52,065 nt of DNA from an uncultured Bacilli bacterium (GTDB lineage: Bacteria; Bacillota_I; Bacilli_A; RFN20; CAG-826): contig CALVLC010000082.1 of assembly GCA_944336335.1 (NCBI GenBank), forward strand, positions 1 through 52,065. The letters are read 5' to 3'. Positions 1 to 7,643 of the stretch are shown here, one piece after another. A program made the translations under genes and the position numbers. The notes beneath the pieces were generated by a model. It made no database searches. It worked only from the letters and a program-made list of their open reading frames with translations, and had not been told where the DNA came from. Each line of letters begins with the position of its first letter. Position 1 is the first letter of the stretch.

Positions 1-1545
1 TGTAGCTATTGAATTGATGTCAAAAAGTTTTTGTGCTAAATCTGTATATAAAAATTTCTTAAATTCATCTGCTTCTACTGTTTTATCTTCTATACAATTA
101 TTTAATATATTGTCATAGTTATAATCAGAATAATTATTTGTTATTCTTTTAATCATATTTAAGTAATTAATATTAAGCCTGTTTTCTATGCTGAATAAAG
201 AAGAAACTAAATTATCTATAGTAATTCTATCAATAATTGTATTTCCTGTTAATATTGAAGGACATTCTTTACTATCAATATTTTTAACCTTCATATTACC
301 ATAAGCTAAATCTAACACAAACTGATCCGCATTTTTTCCTATAATAACAACTTTATCATTTGGGTACATAACAAGAACATTTTTAATTTCATTCTTAATA
401 ACCTGTCTTCTTATATTTTCATCGTCAGCTAAGACATAGCCGCTATCTTTTCTATCATATAATAGTAATTTATTAGAATATCTTTCCAAACCGTATATAC
501 AGCCACGTTTAGCAGGATCTACTTGTTTTGCAAGTGTAGCCTGAATATCTGTGCTATCAATTACTTTATATGAAGGTATTTTACAAAATCCAAAAGGTAA
601 TAGACTACCATAGCCAGAAGTTTGTTGATGATATAATTCGGATATACTTACATAATATTTTCTACATATAGATTTTATTATTTTTGTATATGAATTAATT
701 TTATCTAAATCACTTGCTACTACTGCGATAAAAACAGAACAATGGTAAAGATTTTGTTCTTCATTAAGTTTTTTTCTAATTATAGTTTTATTATTTTCAT
801 CTTTAATGCTGTCTATCATTTCTAAGCACTTATTTTTATTAACTTTTTTTAAGAATGTGCTACACATAAGATCTGGTGAAACTGTCATTATTTGTGTAAG
901 TAATTCAGGATATATATTATTTGAAAATAATTGAACAGTCAGCATCCGAACATATTTATTCTTAAATTGTAAGTACGTTTCATTTGATTTAAATTTAGGG
1001 CCAATCTGTTTTTTATTAAATTTCTTAACATCTACATATTCTTGAAAAGACATTTTACAAATCAATTCTTTTAATTGTTTAAAACCTAATCTTATAAAAT
1101 GGAACAAATCAGTTTTTAAATATATTTTACTAAACTGTTCTTTTACATCATCAATAAATCCTTTCATAGAAATTATAATATAAGTATTATGACTTACTGA
1201 ATTTAAGTTTTGATTATATTCTTTTATTTTATCACTAAATGAATTTCTTAAAGTTGTCAATGAATCATTTGGAATTATTGGAACTTGTATTGTATCGCTT
1301 ATTTCTAATTCATAATTACATATTAAAATTTGGACTGTAACATCTTCATTTAAATCACTAATAATATCCATAATTCCATCATTAACAGTATTGGCATCAC
1401 CATTTAATTCTATTACTATAAAATACCTGTTTTTATCTTTAAATATATTATATTCATTATAATATCCATCAAAAGCTAACAACCTGGTATTTACAGAATA
1501 AATCTGTTCCGTTTTCTTTTTATTTAATTTATTTACTTTTTTCAT
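1..1545 (-). CDS. VirB4/TraE-like conjugation ATPase, partial at left edge, P-loop degenerate
   Basis: This is an open frame from the ATG at 1545 to the window edge (515 codons, no stop), and its start overlaps the PrgI stop as ATGA. The position after PrgI and the general pattern fit the VirB4 family, the T4SS energiser at the inner face of the membrane. A stretch around residues 355-372 (YSNKLLLYDRKDSGYVL) matches the strand that normally leads into Walker A. Here it continues ADDENIRRQ where GxxGSGKS would be expected, and then KNEIKNVLVMYPNDKVVII resumes the family pattern. So the nucleotide-binding loop appears lost while the fold is kept. The C-terminal half with Walker B lies outside the window. 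It may be a catalytically dead paralogue or a diverged VirB4. The family call is fairly secure and the loss of the P-loop is read directly. Confidence 0.72.
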   Translation of the reverse strand, partial: MKKVNKLNKKKTEQIYSVNTRLLAFDGYYNEYNIFKDKNRYFIVIELNGDANTVNDGIMDIISDLNEDVTVQILICNYELEISDTIQVPIIPNDSLTTLRNSFSDKIKEYNQNLNSVSHNTYIIISMKGFIDDVKEQFSKIYLKTDLFHFIRLGFKQLKELICKMSFQEYVDVKKFNKKQIGPKFKSNETYLQFKNKYVRMLTVQLFSNNIYPELLTQIMTVSPDLMCSTFLKKVNKNKCLEMIDSIKDENNKTIIRKKLNEEQNLYHCSVFIAVVASDLDKINSYTKIIKSICRKYYVSISELYHQQTSGYGSLLPFGFCKIPSYKVIDSTDIQATLAKQVDPAKRGCIYGLERYSNKLLLYDRKDSGYVLADDENIRRQVIKNEIKNVLVMYPNDKVVIIGKNADQFVLDLAYGNMKVKNIDSKECPSILTGNTIIDRITIDNLVSSLFSIENRLNINYLNMIKRITNNYSDYNYDNILNNCIEDKTVEADEFKKFLYTDLAQKLFDINSIAT

Positions 1546-1940
1546 TTTATTCTTACCACCTTATATTTAACTTTTGATTTACGTTTCTTTGCTTTTTCTT
1601 TATGTTTAGAATCATAAAGTTTTTCTAATTTTTCATATTGATTATACCTTTTATAACACCTAAATTTAGCATTTTTAGTTTTGTCAAATATCAGCTTATA
1701 AAAATATGTATAAGCATACATCTTATATCGTTTAAAAAACACACAGATTATAAAAGGTATTGCTAATATACCTGATATAACAATACGGTAATCAAGACCT
1801 ATTGAATCAGGAATAATGAAGAAAGCGGCAGCCGCTACCGCTATTCCAGCACAAATAAAAGCAAACTGCCTTAAACTAAATTTACCAACTGATGATAATT
1901 CCTTATCACCAATTTCTTTTGGAATCTGTCTTTCTATCAT
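1542..1940 (-). CDS. PrgI-family T4SS membrane protein
   Basis: A protein of 132 residues beginning MIERQIPKEIGDKE. I chose the ATG at 1940 because AAAGGTGA lies just upstream; a GTG three codons earlier sits inside that ribosome binding site. Two hydrophobic segments follow (about residues 24-44 and 53-70), then a long basic C-terminal tail (KHKEKAKKRKSKVKYK). N-terminal IPKEI plus two membrane spans is the signature of PrgI proteins of Firmicutes conjugative elements, which occupy the VirB3 position next to VirB4. The stop overlaps the start of the downstream VirB4-like gene, implying translational coupling. Confidence 0.85.
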   Translation of the reverse strand: MIERQIPKEIGDKELSSVGKFSLRQFAFICAGIAVAAAAFFIIPDSIGLDYRIVISGILAIPFIICVFFKRYKMYAYTYFYKLIFDKTKNAKFRCYKRYNQYEKLEKLYDSKHKEKAKKRKSKVKYKVVRIK

Positions 1941-1986
1941 AAAAATCACCTTTATTTAATTAGAAGTAATCAATTATTTAAATTAA

Positions 1987-2928
1987 TTAATGACTTCCAA
2001 ACATTTCTTTTGCTAATTGTGCAGACTTCATAACCATAGTAGCCTGAACCAATTTAGCCACAACAACCAAAACAATTTGGCTATTTGTTATATCTTTTAA
2101 GGAACCTACACCATTTAGAAATGTATTTGGATCAAGTATTGCTAATGTTATTTGGTTTGTTATCCAGAAAACAGCAATAATAATGATTGATTGAAAACAT
2201 ATTGCAGCAAACGTTTTAAGGTATTCAAATCCACGGGATCTGACACCACCAAGGTAAATATCAGAAAGTGCCACTGGTGCAAATATAGCCCTTAAAATCA
2301 ATTCAGCTTGTCTGCTATACACCGCAAAGAAAGTTAATGCTGTACATACCCAAGAAACAAGATATGCTATTAACATAAGGAACTTACTTAATAATTGAAT
2401 AAAAGGCTGTATTTGTGCTAAAAAGCCACCGATTAAAGCTATTTTTGCTGTTTCATCACATTCCTGACCTAATTCAACTATATATTCGTCTACCATTGTT
2501 TCTATAGCAGCTTGACCCGAAGATGTAGAATCTAAAGCAGCACTTGCATTTGAAAAAATAGCATTTGATACATTAAATATTCCCTTAGTAAACGTAATCA
2601 TATTTACAATAATGATAAATACAAGCAATAACTTAATTAAAGAAGATACAAATATTTCTGGTGTTAGTTCTTGACCTGGGCCTAATTTATCAGTAATTAA
2701 ATCATATGCAAAATAAATTAATGTAAATAGAATTCCTATACCGATACAAATTTGTATGAAACCGCCAGCCGATTCAATAATTTGATTAAAACTTGCTAGT
2801 ACACCAGATTTTCCAGAAATCCAATCTTCTATTGTTTCCATAGCATTATTTTGACCAAATACTGTAATGTAAATTTCCCTTATAAAACTTAATAAGCCAT
2901 ATTTATCACAATATTCTAAAGCTGTCAT
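1987..2928 (-). CDS. VirB6/TrbL-like polytopic T4SS membrane protein
   Basis: 313 residues with an N-terminal polar part, then about five or six hydrophobic spans (roughly residues 52-75, 88-110, 163-205, 210-225, 235-262 and 282-300) and a short polar C-terminus. Location between the pilin-like gene and PrgI, size and topology match the VirB6/TrbL-type channel component in Firmicutes conjugation systems. A proline-serine-leucine patch (FAPVALSDIYLGG, near residue 215) is typical of this group. It starts at the ATG at 2928 behind AGGTGATGAATT. A strong hairpin terminator lies between it and the upstream pilin gene, so its expression probably depends on read-through. Confidence 0.75.
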   Translation of the reverse strand: MTALEYCDKYGLLSFIREIYITVFGQNNAMETIEDWISGKSGVLASFNQIIESAGGFIQICIGIGILFTLIYFAYDLITDKLGPGQELTPEIFVSSLIKLLLVFIIIVNMITFTKGIFNVSNAIFSNASAALDSTSSGQAAIETMVDEYIVELGQECDETAKIALIGGFLAQIQPFIQLLSKFLMLIAYLVSWVCTALTFFAVYSRQAELILRAIFAPVALSDIYLGGVRSRGFEYLKTFAAICFQSIIIIAVFWITNQITLAILDPNTFLNGVGSLKDITNSQIVLVVVAKLVQATMVMKSAQLAKEMFGSH

Positions 2929-2954
2929 AATTCATCACCTGTTTTTATATAATA

Positions 2955-2982
2955 AAACGCCTTCGTTTAAATGAAGGCGTTT
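2955..2982 (-). terminator. Attenuator-like terminator between pilin and VirB6-like genes
   Basis: On the minus strand a ten-base stem (AAACGCCTTC with GAAGGCGTTT) closes an eight-base loop and is followed by TATT. It lies inside the T4SS operon, so partial termination would give more pilin than downstream channel proteins. Confidence 0.75.
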
Positions 2983-3003
2983 CTATGAAGTGTATCATTC
3001 TAA

Positions 3004-3345
3004 TTAGCTGAATTGTAAATAAGAAGCTACATAACCAGCAAAAATTGTAGAAACAGCCTTTAAAGCAATTAAAGCTACACCAACTGCAATTTTCTTAGTA
3101 CCCTGTTCTTTTCTTTCACTGTTTTCGCTATCTTGTGAAGAAACCAAGTCTATAATTCCTTGAATTAATTTGAATACACCAAGGATCGCAACAATGTTAA
3201 AAATCCAGCCAATTACTTTTTCAACTATTCCTGTTAAATCACCGCCTGCATTAGCATATGCAGTCATTGGAAATAGTGTAGTTGTCGAAAACACTGTTGT
3301 AGCTAATTTTACACTATTTAACTTATTTATAATTTTATCTTTCAT
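3004..3345 (-). CDS. Small pilin-like membrane protein (VirB2/TrbC or Maff2 type)
   Basis: 113 residues from the ATG at 3345 (AAAGGTGG ribosome site). A basic N-terminus is followed by a hydrophobic signal-like stretch ending in TAYANAGG, a likely signal peptidase site. Two further hydrophobic segments are separated by a polar loop (SSQDSENSERKEQGTKK). Size, two-span topology and the position directly downstream of VirD4 match the small VirB2/TrbC-like or Maff2-family proteins of clostridial conjugative elements, presumed pilus or channel subunits. The exact family cannot be settled by eye. Confidence 0.7.
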   Translation of the reverse strand: MKDKIINKLNSVKLATTVFSTTTLFPMTAYANAGGDLTGIVEKVIGWIFNIVAILGVFKLIQGIIDLVSSQDSENSERKEQGTKKIAVGVALIALKAVSTIFAGYVASYLQFS

Positions 3346-3442
3346 ATAAACCACCTTTAATATTATACTTTATACTATTTTCTAATTACATAATTAATAT
3401 AATTCACTTTTAAATAAATGTAACATAAATCTAAAACAATTT

Positions 3443-5656
3443 TTAATCACCAAATCTATCAAGTAAATCTTTATATTTATCTTCATATTCTTTTGGAATT
3501 TCTGTTTCTTGAATAGGATTAGATACTGATACCAATTTAATTTCAGACGGATTTTTCATTTTGTCAATCACATCAAAAGCTGGTGTAGCTTCTACTTTAT
3601 TTACCTGTTGTGCATTTACTAAAACTGAATTTGAATTAGTATTAGTATTTTTATTCTTTTCACCAACTATAACAGGTTTATATCCTTTTGGTTTAATTTC
3701 TTGCATATGTGAATGTTTCAAAGCATATTTTTCACTTTCAGCAGTAATAAAATTATCTGAAGCATAATAAATAGGCCCACCGGCATCTTTACACATCCAG
3801 AAATTAGGATGCTTTTCTAATTGATATTTTTTTGTTTTGAATGGATTAACACCACGAACTATTACTATTTCTTGATCACCTGGCATACGAAGTAATTCAT
3901 CAGGTGTCATTAATTTTCTACCAATTTTAGAATATCCACTACTTATATGATCTTTACTATCCCTATTTTGTGATTTTGTGGTAATAGTTGCTTCACCTAA
4001 TTTCCCTGAAATATAATTTAATGTTGATTCTGGATTATCCTGACCATTCGCACCTAAAAAGACTGTACTATCACAGTTATCCATTATAATCTGGGCTTTT
4101 TTATCATATATTGCTTCTAATTGTTGTTTCGACTGTAAAATAATTGTTGCGCTTATATTTCTTGAACGCATTGTACTTATCTTTTCTGCAAAATCTGGAA
4201 TCTGACCTATATTTGCAAATTCATCAAGAATAAATCTTACGTGATATGGTAATCTTTTTCCAGGACAGTCTTCATCAGCGTGATTATAAAGGTAAGAAAA
4301 CATTTGTGTATATAAGATAGCTGTTAAGAAGTTATAACTTTTTTTATCATCAGGCATTACACAGAAAAGTGCTGTCTTTTCATCACCAACGGTTCTAAAA
4401 TCAATAGAATCACTTGAAGTAAGTAATTTTATATCATCAAGTGTAAATAATGCTAAATCATTCATAGCCGTAGTGATAATTGAAGAAGCAGTTTTTTCCG
4501 ATCCGGCTGCCGCTTTAAAAGTTGCGTATTGTACAACAGCCGGGTGTCCATCTTTAAGTGTAGAATTTTCCTTTAAGTCTTCCATTAAAAAACCATATTC
4601 AGATTGATCTGCACCTTCTTCTGGCATACAAAAACCTAATAACTTATATACTTGCGCCCAAGTCCTTTCTTTTGGCCTACATTCATAACAAAGGTAAAAG
4701 CATATTGAAAGCAAAATACTTCTTTCAGCCTTTTCCCAGAAAGGATCACCACCTTTAGAATCACCCTTCATATTAGCAATTAAAGCGTCAACTAATATAA
4801 GAATATCTGCAGCTTCATTTAAATAAGCGAATGGGTTATATGTATCGGAATATTTTGTATTCTTAGTATTAAATACTTTAATCTTATATCCATTCATTCT
4901 AAGGAAATCACCTAAATCTTCTAAAAGTTCGCCCTTTGGATCTGTTATAACAAAGCTGCAGTTTGCTTGAAGTACATTCGGTTTTACAAAGAACCTTGAT
5001 TTACCTGCACCAGAACCACCAAATACTAAAACATTCGCATTTCGATCATTCAAACTAGACCTTTTTAATTTACTTACTAATTTTTTATTTAATTTTAATT
5101 CTTCATCCAATTTTTTACGTAAATTAACACTTTCATTTTCAGGTAATAATAAAATCTGATTTTGTAAATCACGCATTTTTTGATCTTGTTCCGCTATTTG
5201 TTTTTCAAAATTAACTACTTTTTTAGATTTATCTAGTTTAATTCTTTCCAATGAAAGTTTTACGTTGTCAGAAAGAATAACATTCATATCAGGTCTATTT
5301 TTTAGCTTCTTCGATACAAATTTTTTATTATAGTCTTCTAAGTTATCATTCCATTTAGCAGTACCGTGTTCTTTTCCAGGCATTGACGCTTTTAAATTAG
5401 TTTTACTGCTTGCAAAAATAAATAATACGACAGATAAATAACATAATATCCAAACCGGCATCTGTGAAAATTCAAGCGGAAATATATCGAATGGTTTTAA
5501 TTGAATTCTTTCTTGTAAAGATCCGAACAAAACAACAAAATCATCTGTCCCTAATTCAACACTTAACCTGCCTAAATGTAAACACACAAAACAGACTGCA
5601 AATAATCCAAGTAAAAATAATATAAAATATATAATAAAAGTTTTCTTATTTTTCAT
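3443..5656 (-). CDS. VirD4/TraG-type T4SS coupling protein
   Basis: 737 residues from the ATG at 5656. Two N-terminal membrane spans (about residues 5-30 and 55-75) are followed by HGTAKWND, then Walker A GGSGAGKS (about residue 212) and Walker B LDEFANIGQ (about residue 490), plus IILQSKQQL and the MTPDELLRMP stretch. These are hallmarks of the coupling ATPase that recruits the relaxosome and protein substrates to the channel. Unusually, about 60 charged residues with coiled-coil character (around 138-203, KQIAEQDQKMRDLQNQI within it) are inserted between the membrane part and Walker A. The C-terminal 110 residues are low-complexity and polar. It sits upstream of the pilin in the T4SS block. 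Confidence 0.95.
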   Translation of the reverse strand: MKNKKTFIIYFILFLLGLFAVCFVCLHLGRLSVELGTDDFVVLFGSLQERIQLKPFDIFPLEFSQMPVWILCYLSVVLFIFASSKTNLKASMPGKEHGTAKWNDNLEDYNKKFVSKKLKNRPDMNVILSDNVKLSLERIKLDKSKKVVNFEKQIAEQDQKMRDLQNQILLLPENESVNLRKKLDEELKLNKKLVSKLKRSSLNDRNANVLVFGGSGAGKSRFFVKPNVLQANCSFVITDPKGELLEDLGDFLRMNGYKIKVFNTKNTKYSDTYNPFAYLNEAADILILVDALIANMKGDSKGGDPFWEKAERSILLSICFYLCYECRPKERTWAQVYKLLGFCMPEEGADQSEYGFLMEDLKENSTLKDGHPAVVQYATFKAAAGSEKTASSIITTAMNDLALFTLDDIKLLTSSDSIDFRTVGDEKTALFCVMPDDKKSYNFLTAILYTQMFSYLYNHADEDCPGKRLPYHVRFILDEFANIGQIPDFAEKISTMRSRNISATIILQSKQQLEAIYDKKAQIIMDNCDSTVFLGANGQDNPESTLNYISGKLGEATITTKSQNRDSKDHISSGYSKIGRKLMTPDELLRMPGDQEIVIVRGVNPFKTKKYQLEKHPNFWMCKDAGGPIYYASDNFITAESEKYALKHSHMQEIKPKGYKPVIVGEKNKNTNTNSNSVLVNAQQVNKVEATPAFDVIDKMKNPSEIKLVSVSNPIQETEIPKEYEDKYKDLLDRFGD

Positions 5657-5717
5657 ATCATTCACCTATCAAAAATAATTCTATCAATAATTTCAAACAT
5701 AAACAAAAAAGTGTAAT

Positions 5718-5746
5718 AAAAAAAGAACCGGTATGAAACCGATTCT
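5718..5746 (-). terminator. Rho-independent terminator after the 5746-6432 gene
   Basis: On the minus strand AGAATCGGT pairs with ACCGGTTCT (one mismatch) and is followed by TTTTTTT. It separates the tagged unknown gene from the VirD4 gene. Confidence 0.8.
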
Positions 5747-6432
5747 TAACGTTCAATATCCTTAGATTTTGTATTTTCTTGTGTTTTCTTAATATTCTTT
5801 TCAGCAACTTCAATTTTTCTATCTATGCTTTCAACAGCAATATTATTGTAATCCTTATCTGTTAAATCGTGTATTCTACTTTTTTCATTAATTAAGTCAG
5901 TAATTTTATCTATATCTTTTTTATAAGCTACTATTGCAAATCCATCACCATAATAAATTGATGTAAAATTAAATCTGTCTTCTTTTGCCATATTCTTTAC
6001 ATCTTCCCTAAACAGATTTATTTCATCAACTGTTTTAAATCCTTCTACTACAATCAATGGTTCATCATTCGCAACATTCATAAATTCAGTAGGATTAAGT
6101 TCCATATCTAAGGAATTATATTTACAATTATTAGCACATCTTTGTGCAACATCTAAATCACTATCCCTAAATAATACATAATCCTTTCCTTCATTTTGAA
6201 ACCTGATACATAAAAGCCCTTCTTTATCAGCAAGATCCATAAATTCATCATTAGCTGGAAACGTTAGGAAATTCCCTTTATGTTCCTTAAATACATTAAC
6301 AACACTTTTTTCTTGGTCAGTCTTAGATTCTTTTTCAAATAGTTTTATCAAAGCTGCTAATATTCTTGAAACAAAATCCATTGAAGTATTAACCATAGTC
6401 ATTGAACTATCATATGCTACTTTATTTTCCAT
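5746..6432 (-). CDS. Unknown cytosolic protein with shared C-terminal SLDxKL...IER tail
   Basis: 228 residues, starting at the ATG at 6432 after AAGGTGATTGAT. No signal peptide, no membrane span and no domain I recognise. The middle (FKTVDEINLFREDVKNM...FTSIYYGDGFAIVAYKKD) looks like a compact alpha/beta fold. The last 27 residues, beginning SIDRKIEVAEKN and ending KSKDIER, match the tails of at least four other proteins in this window (16372, 18658, 24844 and 25372), one of which is ArdC-like. Being placed immediately upstream of the VirD4 gene, it is a candidate transferred or T4SS-associated protein. That role is inference; the shared tail is seen directly. Confidence 0.8.
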   Translation of the reverse strand: MENKVAYDSSMTMVNTSMDFVSRILAALIKLFEKESKTDQEKSVVNVFKEHKGNFLTFPANDEFMDLADKEGLLCIRFQNEGKDYVLFRDSDLDVAQRCANNCKYNSLDMELNPTEFMNVANDEPLIVVEGFKTVDEINLFREDVKNMAKEDRFNFTSIYYGDGFAIVAYKKDIDKITDLINEKSRIHDLTDKDYNNIAVESIDRKIEVAEKNIKKTQENTKSKDIER

Positions 6433-6442
6433 ATCAATCACC

Positions 6443-6730
6443 TTATTCTATCACATCAAATTTAATATAGCTTTTTGGACTAATAATAATGCGATAAATC
6501 GGATCATCAGTACTATTTGGATAAAACCTTGATAGAACTTTAATTACATCAAAAATATCCTTTTTAATCTTTGACATACCAAATTCTTTTAAGTCTGATA
6601 CCCTACCTAAGAAATATCTTAAATTATTGTCTTCATCTACCTGAACAACCGTTTCATACTTATTCCCAGGTATCTTAAATCCAATTCTATATAATTCATT
6701 ACCTAAAAATTTAATACAAATATTTTCCAT
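6443..6730 (-). CDS. Small unknown protein upstream of the T4SS block
   Basis: 95 residues from the ATG at 6730 (start chosen over an in-frame ATG/GTG inside the ribosome site). It is soluble, rich in aromatic and basic residues, with the pattern ENICIKFLGNELYRIGFKIP at the N-terminus. The gene ends 10 bases before the next one starts, so the two are probably co-translated. No family recognised. It resembles in general character the other short unknowns at 46061-46300 and 21162-21635, but I cannot claim homology. Confidence 0.65.
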   Translation of the reverse strand: MENICIKFLGNELYRIGFKIPGNKYETVVQVDEDNNLRYFLGRVSDLKEFGMSKIKKDIFDVIKVLSRFYPNSTDDPIYRIIISPKSYIKFDVIE

Positions 6731-6823
6731 ATAAATCACCATTCCATTATTAAATTATATTTACATTCTTTTAATCACCCTATTCTTCCTAAGTTCTTCT
6801 AATTAAACAAATCAATTTTGTAC

Positions 6824-7169
6824 TTATACTTCATCTGCAGGAATCTTAACACAATTGTCGATTCCTTCTAATTTAAAATATACATAATCTTTATCAATCA
6901 GAATAGTATTATTTGAATAATTATTTTCTATTGCTTCTTTTTGCAAATCATTATTATTAGAAAAAAAGTATAGTACAGACACTATGTCCATAAAGTAATA
7001 TAGTAGCACCAAATATACAAAGAACAGCGGCTAGGATATTTGAATAGGCCGATTCTTTTTTATATGTTTCATCAAACATAATATAAGAAATTATGTCAAA
7101 AAATGTTAATAAAATAAATACTACCGTCATAACAACTAATATATAAAAAAATATTTTAATAACATTCAT
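6824..7169 (-). pseudogene. Frameshifted paralogue of the 7191-7508 membrane protein
   Basis: The frame starting at 7169 (MNVIKIFFYILVV) runs through two membrane spans and stops at 6957. A second frame covering 7012-6824 continues with SVLYFFSNNNDLQ and ends KLEGIDNCVKIPADEV. Joined, they match the neighbour at 7191-7508 end to end, including its ending ELEGIDSYVKIPVDEL. The frames meet at a run of seven T (minus strand, CTTTTTTTC, about 6962-6970), where one base too many breaks the gene. It could be a dead copy, a homopolymer sequencing error, or slippage-corrected expression. Confidence 0.75.
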
Positions 7170-7190
7170 AAAATGACCATCTTTTTATAT

Positions 7191-7508
7191 TTAATTTTGT
7201 AATTGCAGTTCGTCAACAGGAATCTTAACATAACTGTCGATTCCTTCTAATTCAAAGTAGTAATAACCATCTTTATAAAACGAATCTTCAACGACAATTT
7301 CATTATAGTTTGAATCCAAAATAGACTTTTTATTATCTATAATAGAAAAAGCAGTTAAAATCAAACTAATAATAATACCAATAAAGAAAGCATAATTTAA
7401 ATAATGTGTGCGGAAATTATTTTTCACATCAATAATAGCGCTAATACCTATAGCCATTATAAATAGTACTAATAATCCATATCCTATAACATAACGTATT
7501 ACATCCAT
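7191..7508 (-). CDS. Small two-span membrane protein, function unknown
   Basis: 105 residues with two hydrophobic helices (about 5-27 and 40-58), then a soluble tail with the repeated-looking pattern FYKDGYYYFELEGIDSYVKIPVDEL. An intact paralogue of the broken gene just downstream. It starts at 7508, with the element's recurrent promoter motif 30 bases upstream (7538-7557). No known family. The tail might face the outside and bind a ligand, but nothing in the sequence proves it. Confidence 0.7.
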   Translation of the reverse strand: MDVIRYVIGYGLLVLFIMAIGISAIIDVKNNFRTHYLNYAFFIGIIISLILTAFSIIDNKKSILDSNYNEIVVEDSFYKDGYYYFELEGIDSYVKIPVDELQLQN

Positions 7509-7537
7509 AACATAAACATCCTTTATTTATATTTTTT

Positions 7538-7557
7538 CTACTTATATTATGTCAGAA
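7538..7557 (-). promoter_or_regulatory. Recurrent element promoter motif, upstream of 7508
   Basis: The minus strand reads TTCTGACATAATATAAGTAG, matching the element-wide motif TTCTTACATAATATTATTAG. No TTGACA-like -35 is visible at the usual distance. Confidence 0.6.
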
Positions 7558-7593
7558 GCACTACCCTAATAATTGAAAAATATGGTTTTTGAC

Positions 7594-7626
7594 AAAAAAA
7601 TAACTGCCGTAAAAATACGACAGTTA
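7594..7626 (-). terminator. Rho-independent terminator of the LRR protein gene
   Basis: On the minus strand AACTGTCGTA pairs with TACGGCAGTT (one wobble) followed by ATTTTTTT, just after the stop at 7644. Confidence 0.85.
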
Positions 7627-7643
7627 AATAATATACATTTTAA

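Noticed and set aside
6824-7169. Programmed -1 frameshift
   Set aside because: The downstream frame is +1 relative to the upstream frame, so the classic -1 heptamer mechanism does not apply. A one-base insertion or transcript slippage is more likely.
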